Assembly (NCBI GenBank): GCA_001939945.1
Contig: MOEB01000012.1
Location: forward strand, 1 to 64,000
Reading direction: 5' to 3'
DNA from: Aerophototrophica crusticola
GTDB lineage: Bacteria; Pseudomonadota; Alphaproteobacteria; Azospirillales; Azospirillaceae
DNA length: 64,000 nt
Positions 33,602 through 42,741 of the stretch are shown here, piece after piece. Within the stretch, counting starts at the first letter, position 1; each line of letters begins with the position of its first letter. Made by a program: the position numbers and the translations under genes. Under the pieces are notes generated by a model that was not told where the DNA came from, ran no database searches, and saw only the letters and a list, made by a program, of their open reading frames with translations.

Positions 33602-35178
33602 GCCCGTATCCCCTCGCCGGCCGGCTCCTCGGCGATGCCGGCCATCATGCTGCCGATGCGCTGCTCCGTCGCCTCGGCGGCCGGCAGCTCACCCACGATG
33701 CGGCCGCCGCACATGACCAGGATGCGGTCCGACAGGGCCATGATCTCATCCAACTCCGCGCTCACCAGCAGGATGGCCTTTCCCGCGTCACGCAGGGCCA
33801 GGAGCTGCCGGTGGATGAAGGCGATGGCGCCGATGTCCACGCCACGGGTGGGCTGGCCCACCAGCAGCACGTCCGGGTTCCGGTCGATCTCTCGCGCCAT
33901 CACCAGCTTCTGCTGGTTGCCGCCGGAGAACAGGCTGGTGCGCAGGGACGGGGCCCGGGGCCGCACGTCGAACCGCTCCATCAGCTCCGCCGTCTTCAGC
34001 ATCACCTTGCGCCAGTCCAGCTTCCAGCCGCCCAACGCCTTGTCCCCTTGCCAGCCCAGCACGGCGTTCTGGTAGGCGGGGAAGGCCTTGACCACCGCCA
34101 GCCGCAGCCGGTCCTCCGGCACGTGGGCCACGCCCAGGGCACGGGCCTTTGCGGCGTCATAGCCTGACCCGGCCGCCACCTCCGTCCCCGCCAGGGTGAA
34201 GCGCCCGGCGTTGAAGGGCAGCATGCCGGCCAGGGCCTGCAACAGCTCCGACTGGCCGTTGCCCGCCACGCCGGCGATGCCCACCACCTCCCCCGCCCGC
34301 ACCTGGAAGGTGGCGTCCGACAGGGTCTCCACCCCGCGGCCGTCCACCACCGTCAGGCCCTGGACCGACAGCAGCGGCGCGCCCGGCGTGGCCGGGGCCT
34401 TGTCCAGGGTCAGCACCGCCTTCTTGCCCACCATGGCGTCGGCGATGGCCTGCTGGCTGGTCTGGGCCGTGTCGAACTCCGCCACCACGGCACCCTGGCG
34501 CAGCACCGACACACGGTCGGTGACGGCCATGATCTCCTTCAGCTTGTGGGTGATCAGCAGGATGGTCCGCCCCTCCGCCCGCAGGCGGTCCAGGATGCGG
34601 AACAGCTGCTCCACCTCCGGCGGCGACAGCACGGCCGTCGGCTCATCCAGGATCAGTACGTCGGCGCCGCGGTACAACGCCTTCAGGATCTCCACCCGCT
34701 GCTGCACGCCCACCGGCAGGTCGGACACCACCGCGTCCAGCGGCACCTCCAGCCCGAAGGCCTTCTCCAGCGCCTCCACCTCGCCCCGCGCCCGGGCCTT
34801 GGCCGCCCCCAGCAGCGGGCCCTCCTCATGGCCCAGCAGCAGGTTCTCCAGCACGGTGAAGGTCTCCACCAGCATGAAGTGCTGGTGCACCATGCCGATG
34901 CCCAGGCGGATGGCGTCCTGGGGCGTGGATATCCGCGCCGGCTCCCCGCGCACCCGGATCTCCCCCGAGTCGGCCTGGTAGAAGCCGTAGAGGATGCTCA
35001 TCAGGGTGGACTTGCCGGCCCCGTTCTCCCCCACCAGCCCATGGATGGTGCCGGGGGCGAAGCGCAGGGTGACGGCGCGGTTGGCGTGGACGGGGCCGAA
35101 GCGCTTGTCGATGTCCACCAGCTCCACCGCGAAGGGCGCGGGGCTGGCCTGGGCGGCGGCGAGGGGAAGGGTCGTCAC
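33598..35178 (-). CDS. Nucleoside ABC transporter ATP-binding protein (NupO-like, two NBDs)
   Basis: A 526-residue protein with tandem ATPase domains. The first has Walker A GENGAGKST, signature LPVGVQQRVEILKAL and Walker B VLILDEPTAVLSP. The second has a degenerate Walker A (GVAGNGQSELL) lacking the Lys and a QPTRGVD in place of DEPTRGVD, as is usual in sugar and nucleoside importers of the CUT2/BMP class. It powers the two permeases encoded next. Confidence 0.94.
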   Translation of the reverse strand: MTTLPLAAAQASPAPFAVELVDIDKRFGPVHANRAVTLRFAPGTIHGLVGENGAGKSTLMSILYGFYQADSGEIRVRGEPARISTPQDAIRLGIGMVHQHFMLVETFTVLENLLLGHEEGPLLGAAKARARGEVEALEKAFGLEVPLDAVVSDLPVGVQQRVEILKALYRGADVLILDEPTAVLSPPEVEQLFRILDRLRAEGRTILLITHKLKEIMAVTDRVSVLRQGAVVAEFDTAQTSQQAIADAMVGKKAVLTLDKAPATPGAPLLSVQGLTVVDGRGVETLSDATFQVRAGEVVGIAGVAGNGQSELLQALAGMLPFNAGRFTLAGTEVAAGSGYDAAKARALGVAHVPEDRLRLAVVKAFPAYQNAVLGWQGDKALGGWKLDWRKVMLKTAELMERFDVRPRAPSLRTSLFSGGNQQKLVMAREIDRNPDVLLVGQPTRGVDIGAIAFIHRQLLALRDAGKAILLVSAELDEIMALSDRILVMCGGRIVGELPAAEATEQRIGSMMAGIAEEPAGEGIRA

Positions 35179-35201
35179 GGGGCGGGGCGTCCGGGGCCGC
35201 G

Positions 35202-36212
35202 TCAGTACTTGCAGCCTTCGGTGTCGCTGTAGTTCGCGACCTTCCGCGTGCCGGCCTTGATCTCCGCCGCGGCGGCGTCGAGCTTGGCCTTCATCTCGGG
35301 CGTGACCAGCTTGGCGTTGTGCTCGTCCCGGGCCCAGTCCACCCCGTCCTCCTTCAGGCCCAGGGTGCGGGCGCCGCCCTGCCAGGTGCCGTCCTTGGCG
35401 GTCTTGAACGCCTCATACGCCGCCACGTCCACCCGCTTGACCATGCTGGTCAGCACCTTGCCGGGGAACAGGTGGTTCTGGTTGCTGTCCACGCCGATGC
35501 CCAGCTTGCCCGCGTCGGCCGCGGCCTGCAGCACGCCCAGGCCCGTCTGGCCGGCGGCGGCGAAGACCACGTCGGACCCGCGGTCGAACTGGCTCTTGGC
35601 CAGCTCCGTCCCGCGGGTGGGGTCGGACCAGGCGGCGGGGGTGGTGCCGGCCATGTTGACGATGACCTTGCCGTCCGCCTTCACCGCCTTCACGCCCTGC
35701 TCATAGCCGCAGGCGAAGCGGCGGATCAGGGGGATGTCCATGCCGCCCACGAAGCTGACCGTGCCGGTCTTGCTGGCCAGGGCTGCCAGCATGCCCACCA
35801 GGTAGCTGCCCTCATGCTCCGCGAAGGTGACGGACTGCACGTTGGGCAGGTTGACCACGCCGTCGATGACGGTGAAGCGGGTCTTCGGGAACTCCTTCGC
35901 CACCTTCTCCACCGACGGGGCCATGCTGAAGCCCACGGCCACCACCACGTCGGCCCCGCGCTCCGCCAGCCGGCGCAGGAACTGCTCCCGCTGCGCCTCG
36001 TTCTGCACCTCGAAGAAGCGGTAGTTGGTCCCCGTCTCCTTCTTGAAGCGCTCCGCCCCGTTGTTGGCGCCCTCGTTGAACGATTTGTCGAAGCGGCCGC
36101 CCATGTCGAAGACGATGGCGGGCTCGAAATCCTTTGCCTGGGCGGAGGCGGACAGGAAGCCGGCGGTCAGCAGGGACAGGGCCGCGACGGCGGCACGGCG
36201 GGACAAGGTCAT
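35202..36212 (-). CDS. BMP family nucleoside-binding protein
   Basis: A 336-residue periplasmic binding protein. The signal peptide is RRAAVAALSLLTAGFLSASA followed by QA. The BMP/PnrA domain is visible in FDMGGRFDKSFNEGANNGAE, VVAVGFSMAPSVEKVAKEFP, and VVFAAAGQTGLGVLQAA plus GIGVDSNQNHLFPG. It captures nucleosides, probably purines, for the ABC importer encoded downstream. The ATG at 36212 has GGAAAG upstream. A GTG eight codons earlier is less likely. Confidence 0.94.
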   Translation of the reverse strand: MTLSRRAAVAALSLLTAGFLSASAQAKDFEPAIVFDMGGRFDKSFNEGANNGAERFKKETGTNYRFFEVQNEAQREQFLRRLAERGADVVVAVGFSMAPSVEKVAKEFPKTRFTVIDGVVNLPNVQSVTFAEHEGSYLVGMLAALASKTGTVSFVGGMDIPLIRRFACGYEQGVKAVKADGKVIVNMAGTTPAAWSDPTRGTELAKSQFDRGSDVVFAAAGQTGLGVLQAAADAGKLGIGVDSNQNHLFPGKVLTSMVKRVDVAAYEAFKTAKDGTWQGGARTLGLKEDGVDWARDEHNAKLVTPEMKAKLDAAAAEIKAGTRKVANYSDTEGCKY

Positions 36213-36411
36213 CGTCAGGCTTTCCACGGGGCGCACGGTCGCGGCGCCGGCAATAGGTTGGGGTGCTGTGGCGATGGGGCGTCAAGCTAATCAGTTCGGG
36301 GGGCGGCGGCAAGGTCGGGTTGCCCCCGCCCCCCAGATTCCAACGCTTTCCGGACGGGCGTGCCATCCTTGCTGCGACGGGCTGCCGCAGGCCCGGGCGC
36401 TTGGCGGCACG
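36213..36411. other. Divergent intergenic region between importer operon and phoX
   Basis: This part of the 331-bp gap contains a very GC-rich hairpin (GGGGGGCGG to CCGCCCCCC, about 36299-36337). I could not identify a convincing promoter for the importer operon on the minus strand. The phoX promoter lies just beyond it. Confidence 0.4.
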
Positions 36412-36445
36412 CTGTCAAGGGATTGTAGCATTCGGGCCCTATAAG
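36412..36445 (+). promoter_or_regulatory. Candidate Pho box and -10 of phoX
   Basis: CTGTCAAGGGATTGTAGC (36412-36429) has an almost exact first PhoB half-site (CTGTCA) and a weaker second (TTGTAGC), 11 bp apart. Exactly 10 bp after the box lies TATAAG (36440-36445), the spacing expected of PhoB-activated promoters in which the box replaces the -35. Start of phoX is about 100 bp downstream. Confidence 0.55.
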
Positions 36446-36543
36446 CGGACGCGACGGGGCGTCGGCGCAAATGGGAAAACCTTGGCCGGACTGCCCCTTT
36501 TGCCCTATCTCCCTCCCTTAACCGACCCGCCGGAGCGCGCCAG

Positions 36544-38601
36544 ATGACCACGCCCTTCCCGCTGACCCAGCAGGAATTCGACCAGCTGCAGGACCGGCCC
36601 AGCAGCCCGGCCGACGCCCCCACCTTCGCGCAAGTCGCGGAGCGGCGCTTCGGCCGGCGCGCGCTGCTGCGGGGCATGCTGGCGGGCACGGCGCTGGCCG
36701 CGGTGGGCCCGGCCTTGCCCGGCGGCGTGCTGGGGAGCGGGGAGGCTTCGGCCCAGGCGGCGGCAGGGGGTGCCGTTCCCGGCGGGGCGGGCTTCGGCTT
36801 CGCGGAGGTGGCGAAGGGGGTGGACGGGAAGCACCATGTGGCAGCCGGGTATGATGCCGACATCCTGGTCCGCTGGGGCGACCCGCTGTTCAAGGATGCG
36901 CCGAAGTTCGACCCCCACAAGCAGACGGCGGCGGCCCAGCTCAAGCAGTTCGGCTACAACAACGATTTCCTGGGTTTCCTGCCCCTGCCGGAAAGCGGCA
37001 AGGGCGGCGACCGCGGCCTGCTCTGGGCCAACCATGAGTACACCAGCACCGAGGTCATGTTCCCCGGCCTGACCCCGCCCAACGCTGACCGGCCCGACCC
37101 GTCCCTGATCACGAAAGAGATCTGCGAGGTGGAGATGGCCGCCCATGGCGGCTCCATCGTGGAGGTGCGCCGCGGCAAGGACGGCAAGTGGGCGACGGTG
37201 GTGGACAGCCCGTTCAACCGCCGCATCAACGCCTTGGACACGGTGTTCGAGCTGACCGGCCCGGCCGCGGGCCACAAGCGCATGCAGACCAAGGCCGACC
37301 CGACGGGGCGCAAGGTCATCGGCATGGTCAACAACTGCGCGGGCGGCGTGACCCCCTGGGGCACCGTCCTCACCTGCGAGGAGAACATCGACGGCTACTT
37401 CATGGGAAAGGTTGACCAATCCCACCCGGAGCAGCGCAACCACGACCGCATGACCGTGCCCAGCGCCCGGTACCTGTGGGCCAAGTTCGACGAGCGCTTC
37501 GACGTCAACAAGGAGCCGTACGAGCCCAACCGCTTCGGCTGGGTGGTGGAGGTGGACCCCTATGACCCCAAGTCCACCCCGCGCAAGCACACCGCGCTGG
37601 GCCGCTTCAAGCATGAGGGGGCGAACGCCGTCATCTCCAAGGACGGCCGCGTGGTGGTCTACAGCGGCGACGACCAGCGATTCGAGCATGTCTACCGCTT
37701 CATCTCCAAGAACAGGTTCAAGGAGGGCGACCGCGCCGCCAACATGAGGCTGCTGGAGGAGGGCACCCTCTATGCCGCCCGCTATGACGAGGACGGCACC
37801 GTCACCTGGCTGCCCCTGGTGCACGGCCAGGGCCCGCTGACGGCGGCGAACGGCTTCAAGGACCAGGGCGATGTGCTGATCAACGCCCGTATCGCCGCCA
37901 CCCTGCTGGGCGCCACCCGCATGGACCGGCCGGAGGACGTGGAGCCGAACCCCCGGACGGGCAAGGTCTACGTCATCCTGACCAACAACGAGGACCGGGC
38001 CCCGGTGCGCCCCGGATATCCCGCCGCGGCCCAGGTGAACGCCGCAAACCCGCGGCCCGCGAACGGCCATGGCCACATCATCGAGATGACCCCGCCGGAC
38101 GGCGACCACACGGCCGGCACGTTCCGGTGGGAGATCCTGCTGAAGGCCGGCGACCCGGCCAAGCCGGACCAGGGGGCCAGCTTCAACCCGGCGACGACGG
38201 AGAATGGCTGGTTCAGCTGCCCGGACAATTGCGCCTTCGACCGCCAGGGCCGATTCTGGGTGGCCACGGACCAGGGCAACAAGTGGGACCGGCTGACCGG
38301 CATGGCCGATGGCTTCTTCGCCGTGGAGACGGAGGGACCCAACCGCGGCACCTCCCGCCGCTTCTTCCGCGCCCCGGTGGGGGCGGAGGTCTGTGGACCC
38401 TGGTTCACGGAGGACGGCACCACCCTGTTCCTGGCGGTCCAGCACCCGGGCGTGGACGGCTGCGAGAAGTTCACCAAGAGCGGCAACGGCTCCACCTTCG
38501 AGGACCCGGGCACCCGCTGGCCCGACTTCGACCCCAAGATGCCGCCCCGCCCCAGCGTGGTGGTGATCACCAAGCAGGGCGGCGGGCCCATCGGCGCCTG
38601 A
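36544..38601 (+). CDS. phoX: Alkaline phosphatase PhoX
   Basis: A 685-residue DUF839/PhoX phosphatase. The twin-arginine signal is FGRRALLRGMLAGTALAAVG, inside a long N-terminal region as in other PhoX. The mature part holds LLWANHEYTSTEVMFPG, NCAGGVTPWGTVLTCEENIDGYF, VISKDGRVVVYSGDD and FSCPDNCAFDRQGRFWVATD, the Ca/Fe-binding signature segments. It releases phosphate from organic esters in the periplasm or outside. A candidate Pho box precedes it, and phoD follows about 100 bp downstream on the same strand. Confidence 0.95.
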   Translation: MTTPFPLTQQEFDQLQDRPSSPADAPTFAQVAERRFGRRALLRGMLAGTALAAVGPALPGGVLGSGEASAQAAAGGAVPGGAGFGFAEVAKGVDGKHHVAAGYDADILVRWGDPLFKDAPKFDPHKQTAAAQLKQFGYNNDFLGFLPLPESGKGGDRGLLWANHEYTSTEVMFPGLTPPNADRPDPSLITKEICEVEMAAHGGSIVEVRRGKDGKWATVVDSPFNRRINALDTVFELTGPAAGHKRMQTKADPTGRKVIGMVNNCAGGVTPWGTVLTCEENIDGYFMGKVDQSHPEQRNHDRMTVPSARYLWAKFDERFDVNKEPYEPNRFGWVVEVDPYDPKSTPRKHTALGRFKHEGANAVISKDGRVVVYSGDDQRFEHVYRFISKNRFKEGDRAANMRLLEEGTLYAARYDEDGTVTWLPLVHGQGPLTAANGFKDQGDVLINARIAATLLGATRMDRPEDVEPNPRTGKVYVILTNNEDRAPVRPGYPAAAQVNAANPRPANGHGHIIEMTPPDGDHTAGTFRWEILLKAGDPAKPDQGASFNPATTENGWFSCPDNCAFDRQGRFWVATDQGNKWDRLTGMADGFFAVETEGPNRGTSRRFFRAPVGAEVCGPWFTEDGTTLFLAVQHPGVDGCEKFTKSGNGSTFEDPGTRWPDFDPKMPPRPSVVVITKQGGGPIGA

Positions 38602-38701
38602 CCCCCCCGGCCGGCCCGTGGTTGGTCCCCGGGCCGGCGCCTTCCAACATCCGGCGTCGGATGACGGCGCGAGGCGCAGCCCCGACCCAAGGTCCCCCAG
38701 A

Positions 38702-40297
38702 ATGCCCGTCTTCCTTCCCAGCCGCCGCCACCTACTGAAGACCTTCGGGGCCGCGGCGGCCACGGCGCTGTCCCTGCCCGCCCTGGGGAAGGAGCGCGCG
38801 GGCATCGCCCAGGAGCCGTACCTGGACTACCCCTTCCAGCTCGGCGTCGCCTCGGGCGACCCCTGGCCGGACGGGTTCGTGATCTGGACACGGGTGGCGC
38901 CCCGACCGCTGGAGCCGGGCTTCGGCATGCCCAAGGTGCCGGTGGAGGTATCGTGGGACGTGGCGGCGGACGAGTCGTTCAAGACCATCGTCGCCCAGGG
39001 GACGAAGGCGGCCTTCCCCGAGCTGGGCCACGCCGTGCATGTGGAACTGTCGGGGCTGGAACCCGGGCGGGACTATTTCTACCGCTTCACCGCCGGCGGT
39101 TACCGCAGCCCAAGGGGCAGGGCCCGCACCGCCCCCGCCGCCGGGGCGCCCACGGACCGGGTCCGCTTCGGCGTGGCAGGCTGCCAGGATTATGAGCAGG
39201 GCCTCTACACCGCCTACCGCCACCTGTCGCGGGAGCCGCTGGATTTCGTCTTCCACTATGGCGACTACATCTATGAGGGCTGGGCGAACAAGGCCACCTA
39301 CCTGAGCCGGTATACGAACCAGGAGGAAGCCAAGCCCCGCCGCCTGCTGCTGCCGGAAAGCATCAGCCTGGACGATTACCGGCTGCGCTACGGCCACTAC
39401 AAGTCCGACCCCGACCTGCAGGCCGCCCATGCGGCCGCCCCCTGGGTGACGGTCTGGGACGACCATGAGGTGGACAACAACTGGGTGGGCGACCTGGACT
39501 CCCGCGACACCCCGCCGGAGGTGTTCCTGCTGCGCCGGGTGGCCGCCGCCCAGGCGTATTATGAGCACATGCCGCTGCGCCGCTCCTCGTGGCCGCTGGG
39601 GTCGGCGATCCAGCTCTACCGCCGCCTGTCCTTCGGCGACATGCTGGACCTGCATGTGCTCGACACCCGCCAGTACCGGGACGAGCAACCTTGCGGGGAC
39701 GACTTCAAGGCCGGCTGCGCCGACCGCATGCGCGCCAGCGCCCAGGTGCTGGGCCAGAAGCAGGAGGCTTGGCTGCTGGACGGGCTCGCCGCCTCCAAGG
39801 CCCGCTGGAACGGGCTGGCGCAGCAGATCATGGTGATGACCCTCGCCCGCACGCCGGACGCGGAGCCGCTGCGCAACATGGACAGTTGGGAGGGCTATGC
39901 CGACGCCCGGCGCCGGCTGGTGAAGGGGGTGGAGGAACGCAAGCGCCGCAACGTGGTCGTCCTGACCGGCGATGAGCACCAGGGCTACGCGGGGGAGATC
40001 AGGCGCGACGACCGCGACCCCACCTCCGCCCCCGTGATGACGGAGTTCGTCGCCACGTCCATCAGCTCCGGCGGGGATGGCGGCGAGCAGCGGCCCCTGA
40101 CGCCGGCGCTGTTGCAGAAGAACCCGCACGTCAAGCTGATCAACGACCAGCGCGGCTACCTTGTCTGCGACCTGAGCCGCGACCGCTGGGAGGCGGAGTT
40201 CAAGGTGCTGGACCAGGTCAGCCGTCCCGGCGGCACCCTCTCCACCCGTGCCAAGTTCGCGGTGGAGCCGGACAGGCCGGGCCTGAACGGGGCCTAG
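38702..40297 (+). CDS. phoD: Alkaline phosphatase PhoD
   Basis: A 531-residue PhoD-type phosphodiesterase/phosphatase. The Tat signal is SRRHLLKTFGAAAATALSLP. An N-terminal fibronectin-like PhoD_N domain (PFQLGVASGDPWPDGFVIWT) leads to the metallophosphatase domain with FHYGDYIYEG, VWDDHEVDNNWVGD and VLTGDEHQGY. The start is set at ATG 38702 just before the Tat motif. It likely shares a transcript with phoX. Its TAG stop shares a CTAG with the convergent LysR gene. Confidence 0.95.
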   Translation: MPVFLPSRRHLLKTFGAAAATALSLPALGKERAGIAQEPYLDYPFQLGVASGDPWPDGFVIWTRVAPRPLEPGFGMPKVPVEVSWDVAADESFKTIVAQGTKAAFPELGHAVHVELSGLEPGRDYFYRFTAGGYRSPRGRARTAPAAGAPTDRVRFGVAGCQDYEQGLYTAYRHLSREPLDFVFHYGDYIYEGWANKATYLSRYTNQEEAKPRRLLLPESISLDDYRLRYGHYKSDPDLQAAHAAAPWVTVWDDHEVDNNWVGDLDSRDTPPEVFLLRRVAAAQAYYEHMPLRRSSWPLGSAIQLYRRLSFGDMLDLHVLDTRQYRDEQPCGDDFKAGCADRMRASAQVLGQKQEAWLLDGLAASKARWNGLAQQIMVMTLARTPDAEPLRNMDSWEGYADARRRLVKGVEERKRRNVVVLTGDEHQGYAGEIRRDDRDPTSAPVMTEFVATSISSGGDGGEQRPLTPALLQKNPHVKLINDQRGYLVCDLSRDRWEAEFKVLDQVSRPGGTLSTRAKFAVEPDRPGLNGA

Positions 40298-41154
40298 CCC
40301 ACCGTCCGCCGGATGATCTCCACCATGTCGTCCCGCGCCGCCCACCACCCGTCCGCCGGGGCGACGTAAAGCGAAAACTCGACCCGGGGCAGGGGCGGCA
40401 GGGCCAGGGTGGGGCCCAGGTCGGCCAGCCCCGGCCCCAGCAGCGCCTTGGTCCGCACCGTCAGCCCCAACCCCGCCAGCACGGCGGAGCGCAGGCCTGA
40501 CAGGCTAGGGCTGGTGAAGGCGACCCGGTGGGGGCGGCCGGCGCGGGCCAGCGACTCCAGGGCCGCTGCGCGGAAACTGCACGGCGGTTCGAACAGCACC
40601 AGGGGCAGGGGGCGGTCGGCGGGGTGGCGGTCCCCCTCCCGCCCCACCCAGAGCATGGGCGTCTCCAGCAGCACCCCCTGGGCCAGCGGGTCGTCGCGGC
40701 GGATGGCGACGGCCAGGTCCAGCCCGCCGTCGCGCACCGCCTCCACCAGGGCGGCGGACCGGTCCACCCGCAGGGTCAGTTCCGCCTCCGGGTGCTCCAG
40801 CCCGAATCGGCGCAGCAGCTCGGGCAGGGTGGTCTCGGCGAAGTCCTGGGTGGTGCCCAGCCGCAGGGGGCGGCCGGGGGCGGTGCCGGGGCGGAAGGCC
40901 AGGGTCGCCTCGTCGTTCAGGCTCACCAGCCGCCGCGCGAAGCCCAGCAGCCGCTCCCCCGCCAGGGTCAGGGCGACCTCCCGATTGTTGCGGCGGAACA
41001 GGCGGGTGCCCAGCTCCTCTTCCAGCTTCTGCACTTGCAGGCTGACGGCCGAGGGGGACCGGCCCACCCGGGCCGCGGCCTGCGCGAAGCCGTGCCCCTC
41101 CGCGATCAGCAAAAAGGTGCGCAGCACGCCGATGTCCAGGTTCCGCGGTCCCAT
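40294..41154 (-). CDS. LysR family transcriptional regulator
   Basis: A 286-residue LysR regulator. The N-terminal winged helix-turn-helix is residues 8-65 (LRTFLLIAEGHGFAQAAARV, SPSAVSLQVQKLEEELGTRL). The effector domain begins near RPLRLGTTQDFAE. It is divergent from a tautomerase gene and most likely controls it; the 105-bp gap carries a palindrome typical of a regulator site. It converges on phoD, sharing one CTAG as stop. Confidence 0.93.
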   Translation of the reverse strand: MGPRNLDIGVLRTFLLIAEGHGFAQAAARVGRSPSAVSLQVQKLEEELGTRLFRRNNREVALTLAGERLLGFARRLVSLNDEATLAFRPGTAPGRPLRLGTTQDFAETTLPELLRRFGLEHPEAELTLRVDRSAALVEAVRDGGLDLAVAIRRDDPLAQGVLLETPMLWVGREGDRHPADRPLPLVLFEPPCSFRAAALESLARAGRPHRVAFTSPSLSGLRSAVLAGLGLTVRTKALLGPGLADLGPTLALPPLPRVEFSLYVAPADGWWAARDDMVEIIRRTVG

Positions 41155-41185
41155 GATGTTCAGTTTCGCTTAATCACAAGCTCAG

Positions 41186-41200
41186 GTAAACCCGTTTTAC
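41186..41200. promoter_or_regulatory. Candidate LysR operator
   Basis: GTAAA-CCCGT-TTTAC is a 15-bp inverted repeat with 5-bp arms in the AT-rich gap between the divergent LysR and tautomerase genes. A T-N11-A arrangement is present around it. Confidence 0.45.
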
Positions 41201-41259
41201 TGAATGGAGGCGGGCGCGCAGGATCGGCCCATCACCCACCCCAGACCGGGAGACATCCC

Positions 41260-41667
41260 ATGCCGATCCTGACCGTGAAGCTTTCCGCCGCCCCCTCTGC
41301 AGACTTGGCAGCCGCCGTGGCCCGCGACCTGGTGGAGGTCACCAGCCGCGTCTTGCGCAAGGACCCGGCCCTGACCGCCGTCGCCATCGACTTCACCCCG
41401 CCGGAGCACTGGATCGTCGGCGGCCGCAGCCTGGCCGACCACGGGAAGGCCAGCTTCTGGCTGGACATCAAGGTGGTCGACGGCACCAACCTGAAGGAGG
41501 AGAAGGCCCGCTACCTGGCAGAGGTGTTCGCCCTGATGGGCCGGCACCTGGGCGACCTGCACCCCGAATCCTACGTGCTGGTGCATGAGGTGAAGGCCGA
41601 CGCCTATGGCTTCGGCGGGCTGACCCAGGAACGCCGCTACATCGCCCGGACGCTCGAGGCGGCGTAA
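41260..41667 (+). CDS. Tautomerase family protein
   Basis: A 135-residue 4-oxalocrotonate tautomerase-like protein. Pro follows the initiator Met (MPILTVKLS), the catalytic N-terminal proline of the superfamily. At 135 residues it is longer than 4-OT (about 62) and fits two beta-alpha-beta units fused, the second beginning at FWLDIKVVDGTNLKEEKARY. The reaction is unknown. The divergent LysR gene probably regulates it. Confidence 0.88.
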   Translation: MPILTVKLSAAPSADLAAAVARDLVEVTSRVLRKDPALTAVAIDFTPPEHWIVGGRSLADHGKASFWLDIKVVDGTNLKEEKARYLAEVFALMGRHLGDLHPESYVLVHEVKADAYGFGGLTQERRYIARTLEAA

Positions 41668-41875
41668 TCCAAACACGGGGGGCTATGACCCTGCCGGCCC
41701 GCGCCCTCGTGAGGGCGCAAGCCAAGCTCGAGATGCAGCTCCCGGCGTGTTAGGGAACCCAGGATGTCCACCGGGGCGGCGAATGGTTCGGTCGCCCCGG
41801 CTTCTTGATCCAGGTCAAGGACGGTTCGCCCGCCGACGCATAGTCTGGCCCCACACCGCAGATGAGGGCCAGACC

Positions 41876-42073
41876 ATGCAGACCGCCGCCCAGACCGAGT
41901 TGACCGGCTTTGCCCTGCTGGCCCATGTCATGGGGATGGCGGCCCGCGGTCGTGGCGACACGGCCCTGGAGAACCCCTTCGGCGAGGAGCACGACTGTGC
42001 CAGCGCCTGGCTGGACGGCTGGATGCAGGCCGCCGGGGCCCGCGCGCCGGGGCCGGGTTTCGCCCTGGCCTGA
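41876..42073 (+). CDS. Rmf/CrpP-like small protein
   Basis: A 65-residue protein. The pattern AHVMGMAARGRGDTALENPF, then CASAWLDGWMQAAGA, follows ribosome modulation factor and CrpP-like proteins: a helix with G-xxA-xG spacing, an NPF/NPY turn and a second helix with W-x-GW-x-A. Rmf dimerises ribosomes in stationary phase. The family match is by pattern only. No obvious ribosome site besides GGGCCAGACC is seen. It is preceded by a GC hairpin (about 41700-41718). Confidence 0.65.
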   Translation: MQTAAQTELTGFALLAHVMGMAARGRGDTALENPFGEEHDCASAWLDGWMQAAGARAPGPGFALA

Positions 42074-42255
42074 AACGATCCGGACTTGTCGCGAATACGG
42101 GGTAATTTACGACCCTACCCCCCTTGTGAGCTACGTACGAACGGGGCAACCATCCCTTTGGTAGGATCGACGGGCGGTCGCCCCGCCCATACGCTGGGCC
42201 TCGGACGAACAAGGGGGCGGGCCTGAGCCGCCCCAAAGGGCCGGAGGGGCATCCC

Positions 42256-42483
42256 ATGCAGCGGACCATCGAGCGCACGATCGAGACCGACACCCTCGAC
42301 CGTCCCCTGCGCGCGGCGCCCAGCCATGGAAAGGCCGCACCGGTCCGCATGCCCCCGCTGGACAGGGACGACCACCATCCCACCGACCGCATGTCCCTGC
42401 GCGGTGGCCTGCTGGTTGTGCTGGCGGCCAGCCTGCTGGGATGGGCGGGCATCTGGTGGCTGGTGAAGTCGCTGCTGTCCTGA
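42256..42483 (+). CDS. Small single-pass membrane protein
   Basis: A 75-residue protein, MQRTIERTIETDTLDRPLR at the start, with a positively charged middle and one helix near 48-70 (LRGGLLVVLAASLLGWAGIWWL). CCGGAGGGG precedes the ATG. The N-terminus should be cytoplasmic. I do not recognise a family and see no partner. Confidence 0.65.
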   Translation: MQRTIERTIETDTLDRPLRAAPSHGKAAPVRMPPLDRDDHHPTDRMSLRGGLLVVLAASLLGWAGIWWLVKSLLS

Positions 42484-42741
42484 CCGGCGCATGGCCCCGG
42501 CACGCGTAGCCGGGTCGCGTGCCGCCGGTTGCACGATCCCGACCGGCAGCCGATCTACCCCCACTTCATTTCCGGTTTTGCGCCAAAGTGGGTGATTAAC
42601 CCCGTATCCGGCAATCTCCTCGCCCGTTCGGGGGCCTCCCGAAACCCACTACCCCCTAGTCGCACGGTCTTGTGACTTTCCCTGACCCCTTCGGCATCGT
42701 TCCCGCACCTTCCGCGTGGCTAGTGGCACGAGGTCCGGAGA
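42484..42741. other. Region upstream of second exopolysaccharide operon
   Basis: A 258-bp gap before the sugar transferase gene. It should hold the promoter of the prs operon. I find a TGGCAC at 42724 but no TTGC at the sigma-54 spacing, and no clear sigma-70 pair. Confidence 0.4.
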
